A stretch of 64,000 nucleotides of DNA from Tetracentron sinense (GCA_015143295.1 CM026565.1:11964041-12028040); one strand, 5' to 3'; counted from the first letter of the stretch, positions 11,526 to 23,052 are shown. The notes: a model not told the origin generated them from the sequence alone. A program made the numbers and translations.

Positions 11526-11935
11526 TATTGTCAAGGAGGTTGGTAGCCCCGGTTAAGGGTGCTAACCTCTGGCTCATAAGAAAAGAAATGGTATTGTCAA
11601 GGAGGTTAGTAGCCCAGGATTTTGCGGGTGCTGACCTCTGGCTCATAAGAAAGGTATTGTACTGTCAAGGGGGTTGGTAGCCTAGGGATTATACGGGTGC
11701 TAACCCCTGGCTCATAAGAAATATATTGTACTGTCAAGGGGGTTGGTAGCCCAGGGATTATACGGGTGCTAGCCCCTGGCTCATAAAAAATATATTGTAC
11801 TGTCAAGGGGGTTCGTAGCCCAGGGATTACATGGGTGCTAGCCCCTGGTTCATAAGAAATATATTGTACTGTCAAGGAGGTTGGTAGCCCAGGGATATGC
11901 GGGCGCTAACCTCTGGCTCATAAGAAATATTGAAA
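11526..11935 (+). repeat. Hairpin tandem array, six units of about 66 bases (LTR C, left)
   Basis: Each unit contains a GGAGGTT or GGGGGTT arm, then gtagcc..gggtgct, then a matching AACCTCT or A(A/G)CCCCT arm and ctcataag. The 3' LTR has about ten units (21038-21715) and solo LTR C-prime about five (33950-34270). Confidence 0.9.
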
Positions 11936-12373
11936 GGATCACTCAAAGAAGTTTCGTATGATTCATAGACGTGTTTTGGTTTCATAACAATTATACTTGA
12001 TAAAACGTTTATGTATGATGTCGTTAGAAATTGATTATGAATTGTACTCCTTCTATTACTTGTATATGATGTTGTTCGTTATTACCATTGTTGGTTAGGA
12101 GTTTGTACTCGCTGAGTATTCCACGCTCAGCCGTACTTTCATGTCGGTAGGTACACGAGCTCCTCTTGACATATGTGATCCGGGTCCTTGGATCATTATA
12201 AAGAAAGGAAAATTTTAGTTACGCTTCCGCATTTATATTTAGCTTCTGCGCTCTGATTATCATTTTTTTTTGTGCTGTATTCTCTTGTTAATTACAGGAG
12301 GGTTTGGCAAGTACGAAGTATCACACCTAAAGTATCCCTTAACTCCTAGGGGTGTTTTGGAGCGTGACAGATG

Positions 12374-12385
12374 TGGTATCAGAGC
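12374..12385 (+). other. Primer binding site of element C
   Basis: TGGTATCAGAGC starts four bases after the LTR end and complements initiator tRNA-Met. Confidence 0.95.
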
Positions 12386-12705
12386 TCTAGGAATTAGAGT
12401 CCCTAGGGTCGCTTAGTACTAGATACCATAATTGAACAAGGCATTAGGTGTAGGAAAGAGTTGTATTCAAAGTATAGACTAACAAGTTAGTCTTAGTCAA
12501 AATAGGTTGAACTTCAACCAAACTTAGAATCCTACGCTAGGAACGCGACGTGTATGTTATGATATGATGTTGTATACCATGTGTGCATAAATTGTGTTGT
12601 GCTTATTAAATATGTCTGATGAATATGTATTAAGTGAATTGCGAATTTGTATTAAATGCGTATCCAAGTTGACTCATGTGGTACTGTCGTTCTCAGGATC
12701 ACATC

Positions 12706-13959
12706 ATGAGACGCGGTGCTCGGGGTCGCGGATACAATACGAGGGGAAGTGGAAGTGATGCCCCTTCCGGTGACGAGCAACCCGATTTTGCCCAAGCTTT
12801 TGCATCTATAGCTGAGACTTTGGCTATGTTAGCAGCAAGGTCGGTTGCTGTTACTCCTTCTACGCCTCCGCCACCTCCGGCACACCATGCTTCAGGATTG
12901 GAGGCATTTAGGAGATTGCGTCCTCCTACCTTCTTCGGTACTACTGACCCCATGGTCGCCGAGGCATGGGTGATGCAATTGGAAAAGATTTTTAGAGCGC
13001 TCCACTGCACAGATGAACAGAGAGTGGACTGGGCCACCTTCGTGATGGAAGGTGCGACCGAGCATTGGTGGAGAGCCGCACAGAGACAGAGGGAGTCCAC
13101 CAGGGCGGGGGAGCTGTGGACATGGTCGGAATTTTTGGATGTCTTCTATAAACAGTATTTTCCGGCGGCTGTCAAAGAACAGAAGGAGATTGAATTCATG
13201 ACTCTTGAACAAGGAGAGTTGAGTGTGGCCGATTATGAGGCTACCTTCGTGGAGTTGTCGAGATTCGCACCTCACTTAATTGCATCGGAGCATATGCGAG
13301 TCAGGAAATTTGAGCGGGGATTGAAACCCTCCATTAGAGACAGGGTCTCGATGTTCCAGGTGGCTACCTGGGGAGAGGTTGTGAGCAAGGCGAAGCTTGC
13401 CGAGAAGAATTCGGAAGAATTCTTCAAGAGAAGGGATGTGGCTCGAGGCCAATCGAGTAGTTCGGGGTCGGCAGAGAAGAGGGCTAGGGCAGCCCCATAT
13501 CAGGCATCCAAGCCGATACGGTCACAGAGGCCTCCCTTGACATCACAGGTATCTCGGCCTACCACTACACCGGTACCTCGTCCCACACTTTCACAGGCCA
13601 CCCGATATGTTCCACCTTCATCCTCATCAGCATTTGAGGAGTGCTCCTATTGTGGTTGGAGTCACCGGATTGGTGAATGTCAGAGGATTTCGGGTAAGTG
13701 CTTTCACTGTGGAGATGTGAATCACATGGTCAGGGATTGCCCACGTAGGCAGCTACAGCCTATCCAACCCCAGGGGAGTAGGCCCCCAGTTCGACAGGAT
13801 TCCCAACCGGGATCCTCACAGGCTTCTGCGTCTAGGCCTTCACGACCCACGTTATCCACTCCACCGCCTCGCAGGGCAGACCGGGGGCAGGTCTTTGCCT
13901 TATCGGAACGGGATGCACGTGCATCTGACGATGTCGTGCAAGGTACGCTATCATGCTAA
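12706..13959 (+). CDS. gag of element C
   Basis: The frame is open from an ATG reading MRRGARGRG to the end of gag. I chose this start because element I begins its gag in the same way (MRRNTRGRG) at the same place. The protein has an Arg/Gly-rich N-terminus and the retrotransposon gag core ('[20 protein letters not shown]', 'EGATEHWW', '[10 protein letters not shown]', '[15 protein letters not shown]'). A Ser/Pro/Gln-rich linker follows, then a CCHC zinc knuckle ([14 protein letters not shown]) near 13700. Gag builds the particle and binds RNA. Coding sequence proper probably ends near 13942, where an intron-like segment begins; the last few codons up to the stop are likely read-through into that segment. 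Confidence 0.88.
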   Translation: MRRGARGRGYNTRGSGSDAPSGDEQPDFAQAFASIAETLAMLAARSVAVTPSTPPPPPAHHASGLEAFRRLRPPTFFGTTDPMVAEAWVMQLEKIFRALHCTDEQRVDWATFVMEGATEHWWRAAQRQRESTRAGELWTWSEFLDVFYKQYFPAAVKEQKEIEFMTLEQGELSVADYEATFVELSRFAPHLIASEHMRVRKFERGLKPSIRDRVSMFQVATWGEVVSKAKLAEKNSEEFFKRRDVARGQSSSSGSAEKRARAAPYQASKPIRSQRPPLTSQVSRPTTTPVPRPTLSQATRYVPPSSSSAFEECSYCGWSHRIGECQRISGKCFHCGDVNHMVRDCPRRQLQPIQPQGSRPPVRQDSQPGSSQASASRPSRPTLSTPPPRRADRGQVFALSERDARASDDVVQGTLSC

Positions 13960-14078
13960 AGTTTTGAGTTGTAATTGGCTTCTATTATGTGATGTGATTG
14001 CTTATGTGTATAACATACTACCTATACTTATGTGTTATTGTGTGAAATCTATTAACGTGAATTTAATTAATCACACAG
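13943..14078 (+). other. Intron-like segment at the gag/protease junction of element C
   Basis: The segment is 136 bases, AT-rich, starts GTACGC and ends CACACAG, and separates gag-like from protease-like coding sequence. Element I has a segment at the same codon position with GTACGC..TTTCAG ends but otherwise different sequence (61060-61205). Element B has no gap here. Splicing of gag-pol RNA is documented for Ogre elements; for this family it is inference. Confidence 0.6.
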
Positions 14079-16639
14079 GCGCGTTTTTAGTGAATGAATG
14101 CCTAGCCCGAGTGTTGATCGACACAGGATCCACTCATTCCTTTGTATCGCCTAGCTTTGCGAAAGGATTTTCAACCAAGTCCAGTCAGTTGAAGCATCAA
14201 TTGACCATCTCCACACCGCTCGGCAAGTCGGTGGACACGGACCGTATATACAGGGACTGTGTAGTCCAAGTGGGACAGAATGAGTTGTTAGCCGACCTCA
14301 TCATCCTGGACTTCCAAGACCTAGATTTCGATGTTATACTCGGTATGGATTGGCTATCGGCTCACCACGGACATGTGGCATGTTTCGAGAAGATGGTGAA
14401 CTTCGAGCCAATGGGAGTTAAGCCATTTCACTTTCGAGGGTTGAGGGAAAGAGACATTGCTCGCCTCGCAGCTTTGTGCTTAGTAAACCCAGAAGCACAA
14501 AACTCCTCGGTCATCCCGGTCGTGAGTGAGTTCTTGGATATGTTTTCAGAGGAACTTCCTGGATTGCCTCCAGATCGGGAGATTGAGTTCGCTATAGAGC
14601 TTACTCCAGGCACCACTCCGATTTCAAGGACGCCGTATAGAATGGCCCCAATAGAGCTTGAAGAATTGAAGAAGCAAATTGAGGGGCTACAACAACTTGG
14701 TTTCATCCGACCAAGTGTGTCACCATGGGGAGCTCCGGTTCTCTTTGTGAAAAAGAAAGACGGGTCAATGAGAATGTGCATAGATTACCGGCAGTTGAAC
14801 AAGGTGACTATTAAGAATCGTTATCCTTTGCCTCGGATAGACGACTTGTTCGACCAACTGAAGGGAGCGAGATTTTTCTCCAAGATTGATCTTAGATCGG
14901 GGTATCATCAGTTAAAGATCAAGGCGGAAGATGTTCCGAAGTCGGCTTTCAGGACTCAGTATGGGCACTACGAGTTCCTTGTCATGCCTTTTGGGCTGAC
15001 GAATGCACCGGCGGCGTTCATGGATTTGATGAACTGGGTGTTCCGATCGTACTTGGATCGATGTGTGATTGTGTTCATAGATGACATTTTGGTGTATTCC
15101 CAGACACGGGAAGATCACGCACGAGACCTTCGTCTTGCTCTGGAGATGTTGAGAGAGCATAGGCTATACGCTAAGTTAAGCAAGTGCGAATTTTGGTTGG
15201 AGAAGGTGGCGTTCCTAGGCCACGTAGTGTCGGCTGAGGGCATTTCTGTTGACCCGGCAAAGATAGAGGCAGTTATGAGATGGGAGAGACCCAAGAGCGT
15301 CACGGAGATACGTAGTTTTCTCGGGCTGGCAGGCTACTATCGGAGATTTGTGGAGGGATTCTCCAGTTTGGCTGCACCTCTCACTTACTTGACGAGGAAG
15401 AATGCCAAGTTTAGTTGGAGCGACAAATGCGAAGTGAGCTTTCAGGAGTTGAAGAAACGCCTCACCACGGCCCCCGTCCTTACTGTGCCATCCGGGAGTG
15501 GTGGTTTTGTGGTTTACAGTGATGCCTCGCATGTGGGGTTGGGATGTGTACTTATGCAGCACGGCAAAGTCATTGCTTACGCCTCCAGGCAATTGAAAGA
15601 TCATGAGAAGAATTATCCCACTCACTATTTAGAGCTCGCCGGAGTTATGTTTGCCTTGAAGATTTGGCGAGGTACCTGTTCTCCCAAAAGGAATTGAATT
15701 TAAGGCAGAGGAGATGGGTAGAGTTTTTGAAAGACTACGAATGTTCCATTCAATATCATCCTGGTAAGGCGAACGTTGTAGCCGATGCTCTTAGCCGGAA
15801 GCCCACTGGACTTTTGGCGCACATGATGCTGAGGGAATGGAGGTTGTTAGAAGATGCATCCAACCTCGACATCAGTTTTAGTCTCCCTACTTTTGGGCCA
15901 GTAATGGCTAATATCATAGTTAGGCCATATATCCTGAGCATGATGAGGGAGTTGCAGGGAATGGATGCCGAACTACTGTCTTGCCGAGACCAGTCAGTTA
16001 AAAGTGGCAGCAAGGATTTTGTGGTGAGGGATGATGGAATTATCACTTTCAAGGAAAGAGTATGTGTCCCAGCCGATGAGAAGCTTAAACGAGAAATCTT
16101 GTACGAGGCTCACCGGTCCAAGTACACCGTTCACCCCGGGGGTACCAAGATGTATAGGGACTTGAAGAAGCACTTTTGGTGGTGAAACATGAAGCGAGAA
16201 ATAGCGGAGTACGTGTCCCGATGCTTGGTGTGCCAACAAGTCAAGGCCGAGCACAGGAGACCGGCAGGTTTGTTGCAGTCTCTCCCTATTCCCGAGTGGA
16301 AATGGGAACATATCTCTATGGACATCATTATGGGGTTGCCAAAGACAGTTAGAAAGACTGATGCGATATGGGTTGTTGTTGACAGACTCACGAAGTCCGC
16401 CCATTTCTTACCGTACCGGACTACATTCAACTCAAATCAGTTAGCTGCCTTGTACATCAAAGAGATAGTCCGATTGCATGGAGTACCAGTGAGCATTGTC
16501 TCAGACCGGGATCCAAGATTCACATCCAGGTTTTGGAAAAGTTTTCAGGATGCCTTGGGTTCTCGACTAGACTTTAGCACGGCCTTCCATCCACGGACCG
16601 ACGGGCAAACAGAGAGGGTGAATCAAGTGATAGAAGACA
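14079..16639 (+). pseudogene. pol region of element C up to the nested LTR: protease, RT, RNase H, integrase N-part
   Basis: The protease active site is DTGS (about 14119). RT has the '[14 protein letters not shown]' and FIDD (about 15074) motifs. RNase H starts with YSDASH (about 15515). Integrase shows the zinc region ([10 protein letters not shown].. [11 protein letters not shown], about 16108-16250) and the core aspartates ([21 protein letters not shown], about 16501). Domain order PR-RT-RH-INT is the Ty3/gypsy order. The region is long and well preserved with about two breaks, then is interrupted by solo LTR D. Confidence 0.88.
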
Positions 16640-17390
16640 TGCTCTGTAGAGACCCCGAATCTTTTTCATGTTTTTACTTCATTGTATTAAGGGTATTATA
16701 GTCCTTATGATTTTTTGATGTTTATTGTATTATATATTTATTTGGTGTGGTGTGAACTAGGCTTAATCAAACTTGTAACGGAGGGATGTCATATCACACC
16801 CTAAACTTTAGGAAGCTCTAGTTTTGGCACCGTTTACTGGAATTGAGTGATTCTTGAACCATTAGAAAGGTGTTGGAACCCTCTTCGAAGTTCATGTTTA
16901 ATGTTTTTCCTTATTTTGAGTTTAAGCCAAGTCAATGGTGGGTTTTATTTAATGGAAATGCAGATCAGTCAACTTTGGGGACAATTTAGTCTATTAATTA
17001 AGTGGAAATTAGAAATTCTAAAATGCCAAAAATGTTCGTTTTTGAAAGACAAATCCAATGCAAGTTGAATCGTCAAAATCCGTCGAGCGAGTCAAAAGTT
17101 ATGGCCAAAACGGTACGATGGGTCAGAAATCCACAGAGCACCGATCGCTCGGTCAGAAGTAGCGATCGATCGGTCCAAAACCGATCGATCGGTATCTATC
17201 GACTGGTCCATAATTTTGTATGGGGAAAATTTCCAGAGAGTGCTTTTTTGACCGATCGCTCGGTCAAGAGCACCGATCGCTCGGTTGAGAACCGATCGAT
17301 CGGTCATAACCACCGATCACTCGGTCTTTCGTGATTTTTACAGAATTTTAGTATGGGCTTTTTGGTCTTTTTGTTCTCAGACCTTGAGGC

Positions 17391-17398
17391 TATAAATA
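17391..17398 (+). promoter_or_regulatory. TATA box of LTR D
   Basis: TATAAATA lies about 745 bases into the LTR, shortly after the palindrome cluster and before a pyrimidine-poor leader. This is the same order as in LTR E. Confidence 0.65.
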
Positions 17399-18219
17399 GG
17401 GGGTTCTACTCGAAATATTAAAATACTCCACCTAGTTCTAACCTAATTTGGCAAAAAGGGGGAGAAACCCTAGGGTTTTGAGAGAGGGTTGCTTGGAGAG
17501 GAAGGAGATTGGTAGAAGATTGAGAGGAAAGCTTGGAGATCGTCCTCAAAGCTTCTCCAAATCGTCTCGGGAGTGTTTTGAATCCAAGGGAAGGATTCCT
17601 AAGGTCGATATACTATCCTAATCAACTTTATTTTAAGGTTTTGTGAATGTTAAGATGCTAGGAATGGTAGAAATAGATGTTTGATGCATTTTCCCTAATT
17701 TTCTAAGAAGCAAGCTAATTATGGATGGATATGTGGATTGGAAATGTGGATTAAATGTGGATAGAATGTATGGAGGATGGAAAATGTATGGAGGATGGGA
17801 TTAATTTGTGGATGTGGATGAATATATGGATTGTATGGATGGAATTATGATTTGATGAATGCATGAAAAGGTAGAGAAACAATGGATTCATATTATGTGT
17901 ACTCAAGGTGTTTGTGAAAATGTCTGTGAGAATAAATGCTATGATACTTTTATGAAATTGTGGTAAATGGATTATAAATGATGTTAAGAATTATGATAAT
18001 AAATATATATGTGATTGTTTGTTAAGTATACTTAATTTCTTGCATGGGAATCGATAGTCGGGAAGGTAAGAACTTAGAGGAACATCTCTCAAACCGGGAA
18101 TTCTCTAACTATTTGGTATGGGACAGTATAGTGGAGTTTCCATGGTGGGAGATCGGAATCTAAGCAATTACCAACTCGAATGTTAATTTCGACACTTAAG
18201 CACATATGCACGTGTATGT

Positions 18220-18465
18220 TAAGATAAGAGTCTCACAAGTCACACATGTGGACCACAAGCATGAGCATGGTATACGTATGACATTCTGAATAAGCATAAG
18301 CATGGCATGGTCCGTATCCGCCAAGAACGGCATGTCACATCATTATATGATCTGAATAAGTGCATAAGCATAAGCATCTCACAAGCACGTGGTCTCATAA
18401 GCATAAGCAACTCATAAGTGTATTGTCTTCCAAGTCTAAGATTCTCACAAGTACACGAGTCAAGG
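18220..18465 (+). repeat. ctcacaag / cataagcataag word cluster in LTR D
   Basis: Octamers ctcacaag and ctcataag recur about six times with short spacers. The same octamer occurs in the tandem arrays of LTRs C, E and I-prime. Confidence 0.6.
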
Positions 18466-19019
18466 TGATGATATGATGTATATGCGCACACGTTCTTCCG
18501 CACTCTGATTATGTTATTATGTTATTGGATATGTTTCTGACTAAGTGCAGGTATATTATTATTGTTGGTTGGATTTTATATACACTGAGTACCTTTGTAC
18601 TCAGCCGGACTTTGTCTTGGCAGGTTTAGAGTAGGAGTACACGGCGGAGCCGTGGGTTGAGGAAACATACGCAGAGGAAGGAGGTGAAGGTGAGCCTTCT
18701 GAGGAGGGAGCCAGAGACTTGGGTGGCTACACCTCTTAGTTTTTATTTCATTTGATTGAGAGAGTTGTATTAGACTTGAGTAGATGTTGCTTAGTAGACT
18801 TTTTTAGTTGTGTATCAGACTCTTTGGTTTTAGAGTGAGTTGTATATGTTTACCGTAGACTTTTGCTATTTGATTATAGTTTATATACCAGAATTTTATT
18901 ATCCTCATTTTTGGAGACTCGTGTTAGTGTGCCTTGCATGTCATGGATTTTAAGCAGGTTAAGTAATGTGGCGATCCTAAAGTCCTATTTTAGCCTTGTG
19001 GGATTTTGGGGTCGTTACA

Positions 19020-19738
19020 TGCTCCGAGCTTGTATGTTGGATTTTAAAGGAAGTTGGGAGGATCACCTACCTTTGGTGGAATTCGCCTACAATAACAGTT
19101 ATCAAGCAAGCATACAAATGACACCTTTTGAAGCCTTATACGGAAGAAGTTGTAGATCTCCCTTGTATTGGGATGAAGTTGGAGAAAGAAAGATTTTGGG
19201 CCCCGAGTTGATTGAACGAACCGCGGATAGGGTCAAGCTTATACGGGAGAGGTTGAAGACCGCACAGGACAGACAGAAAAGCTATGCCGACAACCGAATG
19301 AGGGATCTTGAATTCCGAGTCGGTGACTTTGTTTTTGTCAAGATTTCACCGACCAAGGGTGTTATGCGATTCGGGAAGAGAGGCAAGCTTAGCCCGAGAT
19401 ATGTGGGTCCGTTCGAGATCATTACTCGAGTTGGCGAGGTGGCTTACCGTGTTGCTTTGCCCGCTCACATGGCGGCGGTCCATAATGTATTCAATGTCTC
19501 TATGCTCCGGAAGTATATCCCGGATCCTTCTCATGTCATCGAGCTTGATCCGATAGAGATCCGAGAGGACCTCACCCTAGTTGAACAACCGGTGCAGATC
19601 TTGGATAGGCGAGATCAAGTCTTGCGCAACAAGACCGTTCCCTTGTTCTTGGTAAGATGGCAACACCATTCAAGGGAGGAAGCTACTTGGGAACGAGAAG
19701 CCGAAGTGCGAGAAAAGTACCCTCATTTATTTGTTTAA
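19020..19738 (+). CDS. Integrase C-terminal part and chromodomain of element C
   Basis: The frame continues directly after solo LTR D with '[21 protein letters not shown]', '[13 protein letters not shown]', the GPY/F-like 'GKLSPRYVGPFEI' segment and 'VFNVSMLRKYIPDPSHV'. A chromodomain follows ('VQILDRRDQVLRNK..PLFLVRWQHHS..ATWE') and the frame ends at PHLFV. This places C in the Tekay/Del chromovirus clade. The first roughly 150 bases of the longer open frame that starts upstream are LTR D and do not belong to the protein. Confidence 0.9.
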
Positions 19739-19815
19739 GGCCTTGATATTCCCTTGTATTTTGTTATAGTTTTACGCATGTATGTATCGTCCAAATTTTG
19801 GGGACGAAATTTTTG

Positions 19816-19829
19816 TAAGGGGGAGAGAA
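19816..19829 (+). other. Polypurine tract of element C
   Basis: aagggggagagaa directly precedes the 3' LTR, with the usual 'ggggacgaaatttttgt' in front. Confidence 0.88.
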
Positions 19830-21037
19830 TGTAGCACCCCGGACTTTTCCAACTTTAATGAATAGCATTTTCGTTACCAATTGGCTTTTCTCAAAGTATA
19901 ATTAATAAATAAGGAAGAAATCAGAAATTCCAAAACGTCAGAAATGTCCGTTTTCGAAGGACGAATCCAACGCAAGTTGAATCGTCAAAATCGGACGAAC
20001 GAGTCAAAAGATATGGTCAAAATAGTGGAACCTGCAGAGCACCGATCGATCGGTCCTCATCAGCGATCGATCGGTCCAAAACCGATCGATCGGTGGCTAT
20101 CGACTGGTCAGAAATTTTATATGGGGAAATTTTCCAGATATTTTTGACCGGTCGATTGGTCAATAACACCGATCGCTCGGTCGGCAACCGATCGATCGGT
20201 CATAAGCACCGATTGCTCAGTCTATCGAGTTTTGTAGAATTTTTAGTAAGGGCGTTTTTGTCTTTTGGGTGTTAACCCTTACCCATAAGGGCTTGCCCGA
20301 GCCTTTAGGGCTTCATTCACCTCACTTAGAAGGTTTTGAGAGAGAAGAAGAGAAGAGAAGGGGGATTTACATCTAGGGTTTTCCACTTGAGAGAATCAAG
20401 GGTTTTAGAACCCTAGAACCGTTCTAAAGGCTTGGATTCTCCAAATCCAACCTCAAGCTCGTGTGGAGTACCTCTTCCAAGCTAGGGCAGCGTTTCTACA
20501 TCATCCTCAAGGATTTTTCTTTCCCTTTTCAAGGTTAGTACACTCTTCCTAGTTACTTTGGTAATAACCTAGGATTTTCCTAAGTAAATATGTGTTGGAT
20601 CTTCCCCATTGCTCCCTTGTGTTGGTATATGCTAAATCCCTAAAACATAAACAAGATAATACAAACAAAGGGTGGAATGTATGAATGGATGAGGAGTGGA
20701 GGCGATTGGATGTCATGTTGTGATGTATTGAATTATGGAAAAATGGTGGAAGGGCATATTACGCATAATGAACACACCCCAAGTGTTTGATGAAATGTTC
20801 GAATGAGAAAATATGAAATAACTAAAGGTAAAAAGGTTGAATACCACATGTTTGATAGAATGCATGAATAAACTAAGACTTGAAAGCATGAGTCACATAA
20901 ATGTTCCCCATTTGGCAAGTTGTATACATGTGTTTATTTCGCTTCTTAAATTCTCATGTGAGTTGGGAATTGTTAAAATGCTATATGTCATCATGATTTC
21001 ACGATTGCTATGCACGAGCACATATGTAGATGGAGGA

Positions 21038-21715
21038 TATTGTCAAGGAGGTTGGTAGCCCCGGTTAAGGGTACTAATCTCTGGCTCATAAGAAAAGAAA
21101 TGGTATTGTCAAGGAGGTTAGTAGCCCAGGATTTTGCGGGTGCTGACCTCTGGCTCATAAGAAAGGTATTGTACTCAAGGAGGTTGGTAGCCCCGGTTAA
21201 GGGTGCTAACCTCTGGCTCATAAGAAAAGAAATGGTATTGTCAAGGAGGTTAGTAGCCCAGGATTTTGCGGGTGCTGACCTCTGGCTCATAAGAAAGGAA
21301 TTGTACTGTCAAGGAGGTTGGTAGCCCCGGTTAAGGGTGCTAACCTCTGGCTCATAAGAAAAGAAATGGTATTGTCAAGGAGGTTAGTAGCCCAGGATTT
21401 TGCGGGTGCTGACCTCTAGCTCATAAGAAAGGTATTGTACTGTCAAGGGGGTTGGTAGCCCAGGGATTATACGGGTGCTAACCCTGGCTCATAAGAAATA
21501 TATTGTACTGTCAAGGGGGTTGGTAGCCCAGGGATTATACGGGTGCTAGCCCCTGGCTCATAAGAAATATATTGTACTGTCATGGGGGTTGGTAGCCCAG
21601 GGATTACACGGGTGCTAGCCCCTGGCTCATAAGAAATATATTGTACTGTCAAGGAGGTTGGTAGCCCAGGGATATGCGGGTGCTAACCTCTGGCTCTTAA
21701 GAAATATTGAAAGGA
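21038..21715 (+). repeat. Hairpin tandem array, about ten units (LTR C, right)
   Basis: Units are of the same type as 11526-11935. The first six alternate in a two-unit block pattern, which suggests amplification by block duplication. The ORFs on both strands here are by-products of the repeats. Confidence 0.9.
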
Positions 21716-21917
21716 TAACTCAAAGAGGTTTCGTATGATTCATAGACGTGTTTTGGTTTCATAACAATTATACTTGATAAAATGTTTATGTATGATGTCG
21801 TTAGAAATTGATTATGAATTGTACTCCTTCTATTACTTGTATATGATGTTGTTCGTTATTACCATTGTTGGTTAGGAGTTTGTACTCGCTGAGTATTCCA
21901 CGCTCAGCCGTACTTTC

Positions 21918-22073
21918 ATGTCAGCAGGTACACGAGATCCTCTTGACATATGTGATCCGGGTCCTTGGATAGAGGAGGACTACGGCTAGGAGGAACCATA
22001 TGAGGATCTAGCAGTCGAGCCTCAGGTGGAGGCGAGAGACTTAGACCATTGGCCCCACGGGGGTGACTATTGA
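21918..22073 (+). other. Conserved short acidic frame in the leader part of LTR C (right copy)
   Basis: This is homologous to the 51-residue frame read on the minus strand at 33574-33729, with the core GPWIEEDYG. It is not fully open in this copy. See the finding on the leader peptide. Confidence 0.5.
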
Positions 22074-22361
22074 TCGAGATAGTGTTGGGTCTTATGTATT
22101 TTGATATTTTGATAGGTGGGCCTGTCCACCTTAGACTTAGGCGTGTTTTGTATTTATGTTAACTTGGAATACTATATTTTGGATCATTATAAAGAAAGGA
22201 AAAATTTAGTTACGCTTCCGCATTTATATTTAGCTTCTGCGCTCTGATTATCATTTTTTTTTGTGCTGTATTCTCTTGTTAATTACAGGAGGGTTTGGCA
22301 GGTACGAAGTATCACACCTAAAGTATCCCTTAACTCCTAGGGGGTGTTTTGGTGTGTGACA

Positions 22362-23052
22362 CATAACCACCATTAATGGTCCCGTTGACTTGTCCCGTTG
22401 ACCAAGTCAACTGGTTGACCATTTGACTATTTCCGTATTTTCTCGCGTATACGGCCTTTGAAACCCTACTTCATGATGCCTAATTATGATGAAACATCAA
22501 GTGACTGAACTTGGGACTGTCCGACACCTGCTGTAAAAATTTCGGGGAAAAGTTCTGAGTTTTGACAGTCAAAAGTAAGTCTGGACGAAAACTGCAAAAC
22601 CTACTAATTTCCTGATTTCAAACACAAAACAGGTCGTCATTTCTTCGTTTGAGATAACTAACTGCCAAGAAGACAAACATTAGTCCCCACGGCTGACCGA
22701 CACGCATTAGTACCAATCGTACGGATTTCTATTAGGATCTCCAACAGATATTGGGTCCCACTTAATTTCTGGAAATATGGAAATTTCCCATTTTTCTCAA
22801 TTTTATCACACATAATGGCCCCGCGGTCCCTCGAAAGGATACCTGACGGAACCGATATGGTAGGGGTGTGTCCCGACAGTCGACCAGCACACTGTGTGCG
22901 ATTTTCGCCAAAAGATACTGAGATTTCCTCGGTGCACTTCAATTCCGAGCAAAATCCACTTTTTATTAATTTAACACATAATTAACTAATTAACCTCCAT
23001 TAAGGACCCATAAACACATAATTTTATTATATAAAAATTCTGGGTCGTTACA
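22362..23052 (-). repeat. 5' LTR of element B, second part
   Basis: The sequence resumes with ataaccaccattaatggtcc, as in the other LTR near 4850, and ends gggtcgttaca. The accct target duplication follows. Confidence 0.88.

Larger units (their letters stand above)
10313..12369 (+). repeat. 5' LTR of element C
   Basis: It runs from TGTAGCACCCCGG to GCGTGACA. In order it holds a conserved U3 block (10441-10500), a palindrome cluster (about 10525-10715), a hairpin tandem array (11526-11935), a small conserved hairpin (12111-12131) and the LTR end. Confidence 0.93.
16645..19019 (+). repeat. Solo LTR D, inserted in the integrase of element C
   Basis: This 2375-base sequence runs from TGTAGAGACC to GTCGTTACA and is flanked on both sides by tgctc (16640-16644 and 19020-19024). 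No internal region is present. It shares the U3 block and the palindrome cluster with families C and I, has a TATA box, ctcacaag words, and a ctgag..ctcag hairpin near 18580, so it belongs to a related chromovirus family. Confidence 0.92.
10313..22361 (+). mobile_element. Element C: Ty3/gypsy Tekay chromovirus, youngest element, nearly whole
   Basis: It has two LTRs (10313-12369, 19830-22361), a tRNA-Met primer site, gag, protease-RT-RNase H-integrase-chromodomain, a polypurine tract and target duplication cataa. Only about two or three breaks are seen in the coding part, apart from solo LTR D nested in the integrase. The LTRs differ by only about 1 percent over 10990-11500 compared with 20510-21020, so insertion probably took place within the last million years. 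The two LTRs differ in length, largely through the copy number of a tandem array. Confidence 0.93.
19830..22361 (+). repeat. 3' LTR of element C
   Basis: It is 2532 bases, TGTAGCACC to GTGTGACA. Downstream of the palindrome cluster it is almost identical to the 5' LTR, but the first roughly 430 bases differ far more and match solo LTR C-prime instead. Confidence 0.93.
2708..23052 (-). mobile_element. Element B: Ty3/gypsy chromovirus (Tekay-like), broken, hosts element C
   Basis: The element lies inside A with target duplication accct (2703-2707 and 23053-23057). In window order it runs 3' LTR (2708-5518), polypurine tract, integrase, protease, gag, a leader with an extra frame, primer site, and 5' LTR (8975-10312 plus 22367-23052). 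The 5' LTR is split by element C. The orientation is set by the primer site and by the order of the protein domains. The internal part is only about 3.45 kb and is incomplete, with many breaks (ten or more). The first 315 bases of the two LTRs differ by about 6 percent by eye, which suggests an age of about two million years. Confidence 0.88.

Noticed and set aside
11606-11875. Minus-strand frame with repeated 'EPGAST..IPGLPTPL' peptide
   Set aside because: It follows from the 66-base DNA unit being close to a multiple of three; similar frames occur at 21467-21652 and 33995-34297 for the same reason.
12374-12385. TGGTATCAGAGC considered as the end of a tRNA gene
   Set aside because: Only the primer-site stretch is present next to an LTR; no tRNA body or cloverleaf was seen. 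The same applies at 8961, 27274 and 59455.
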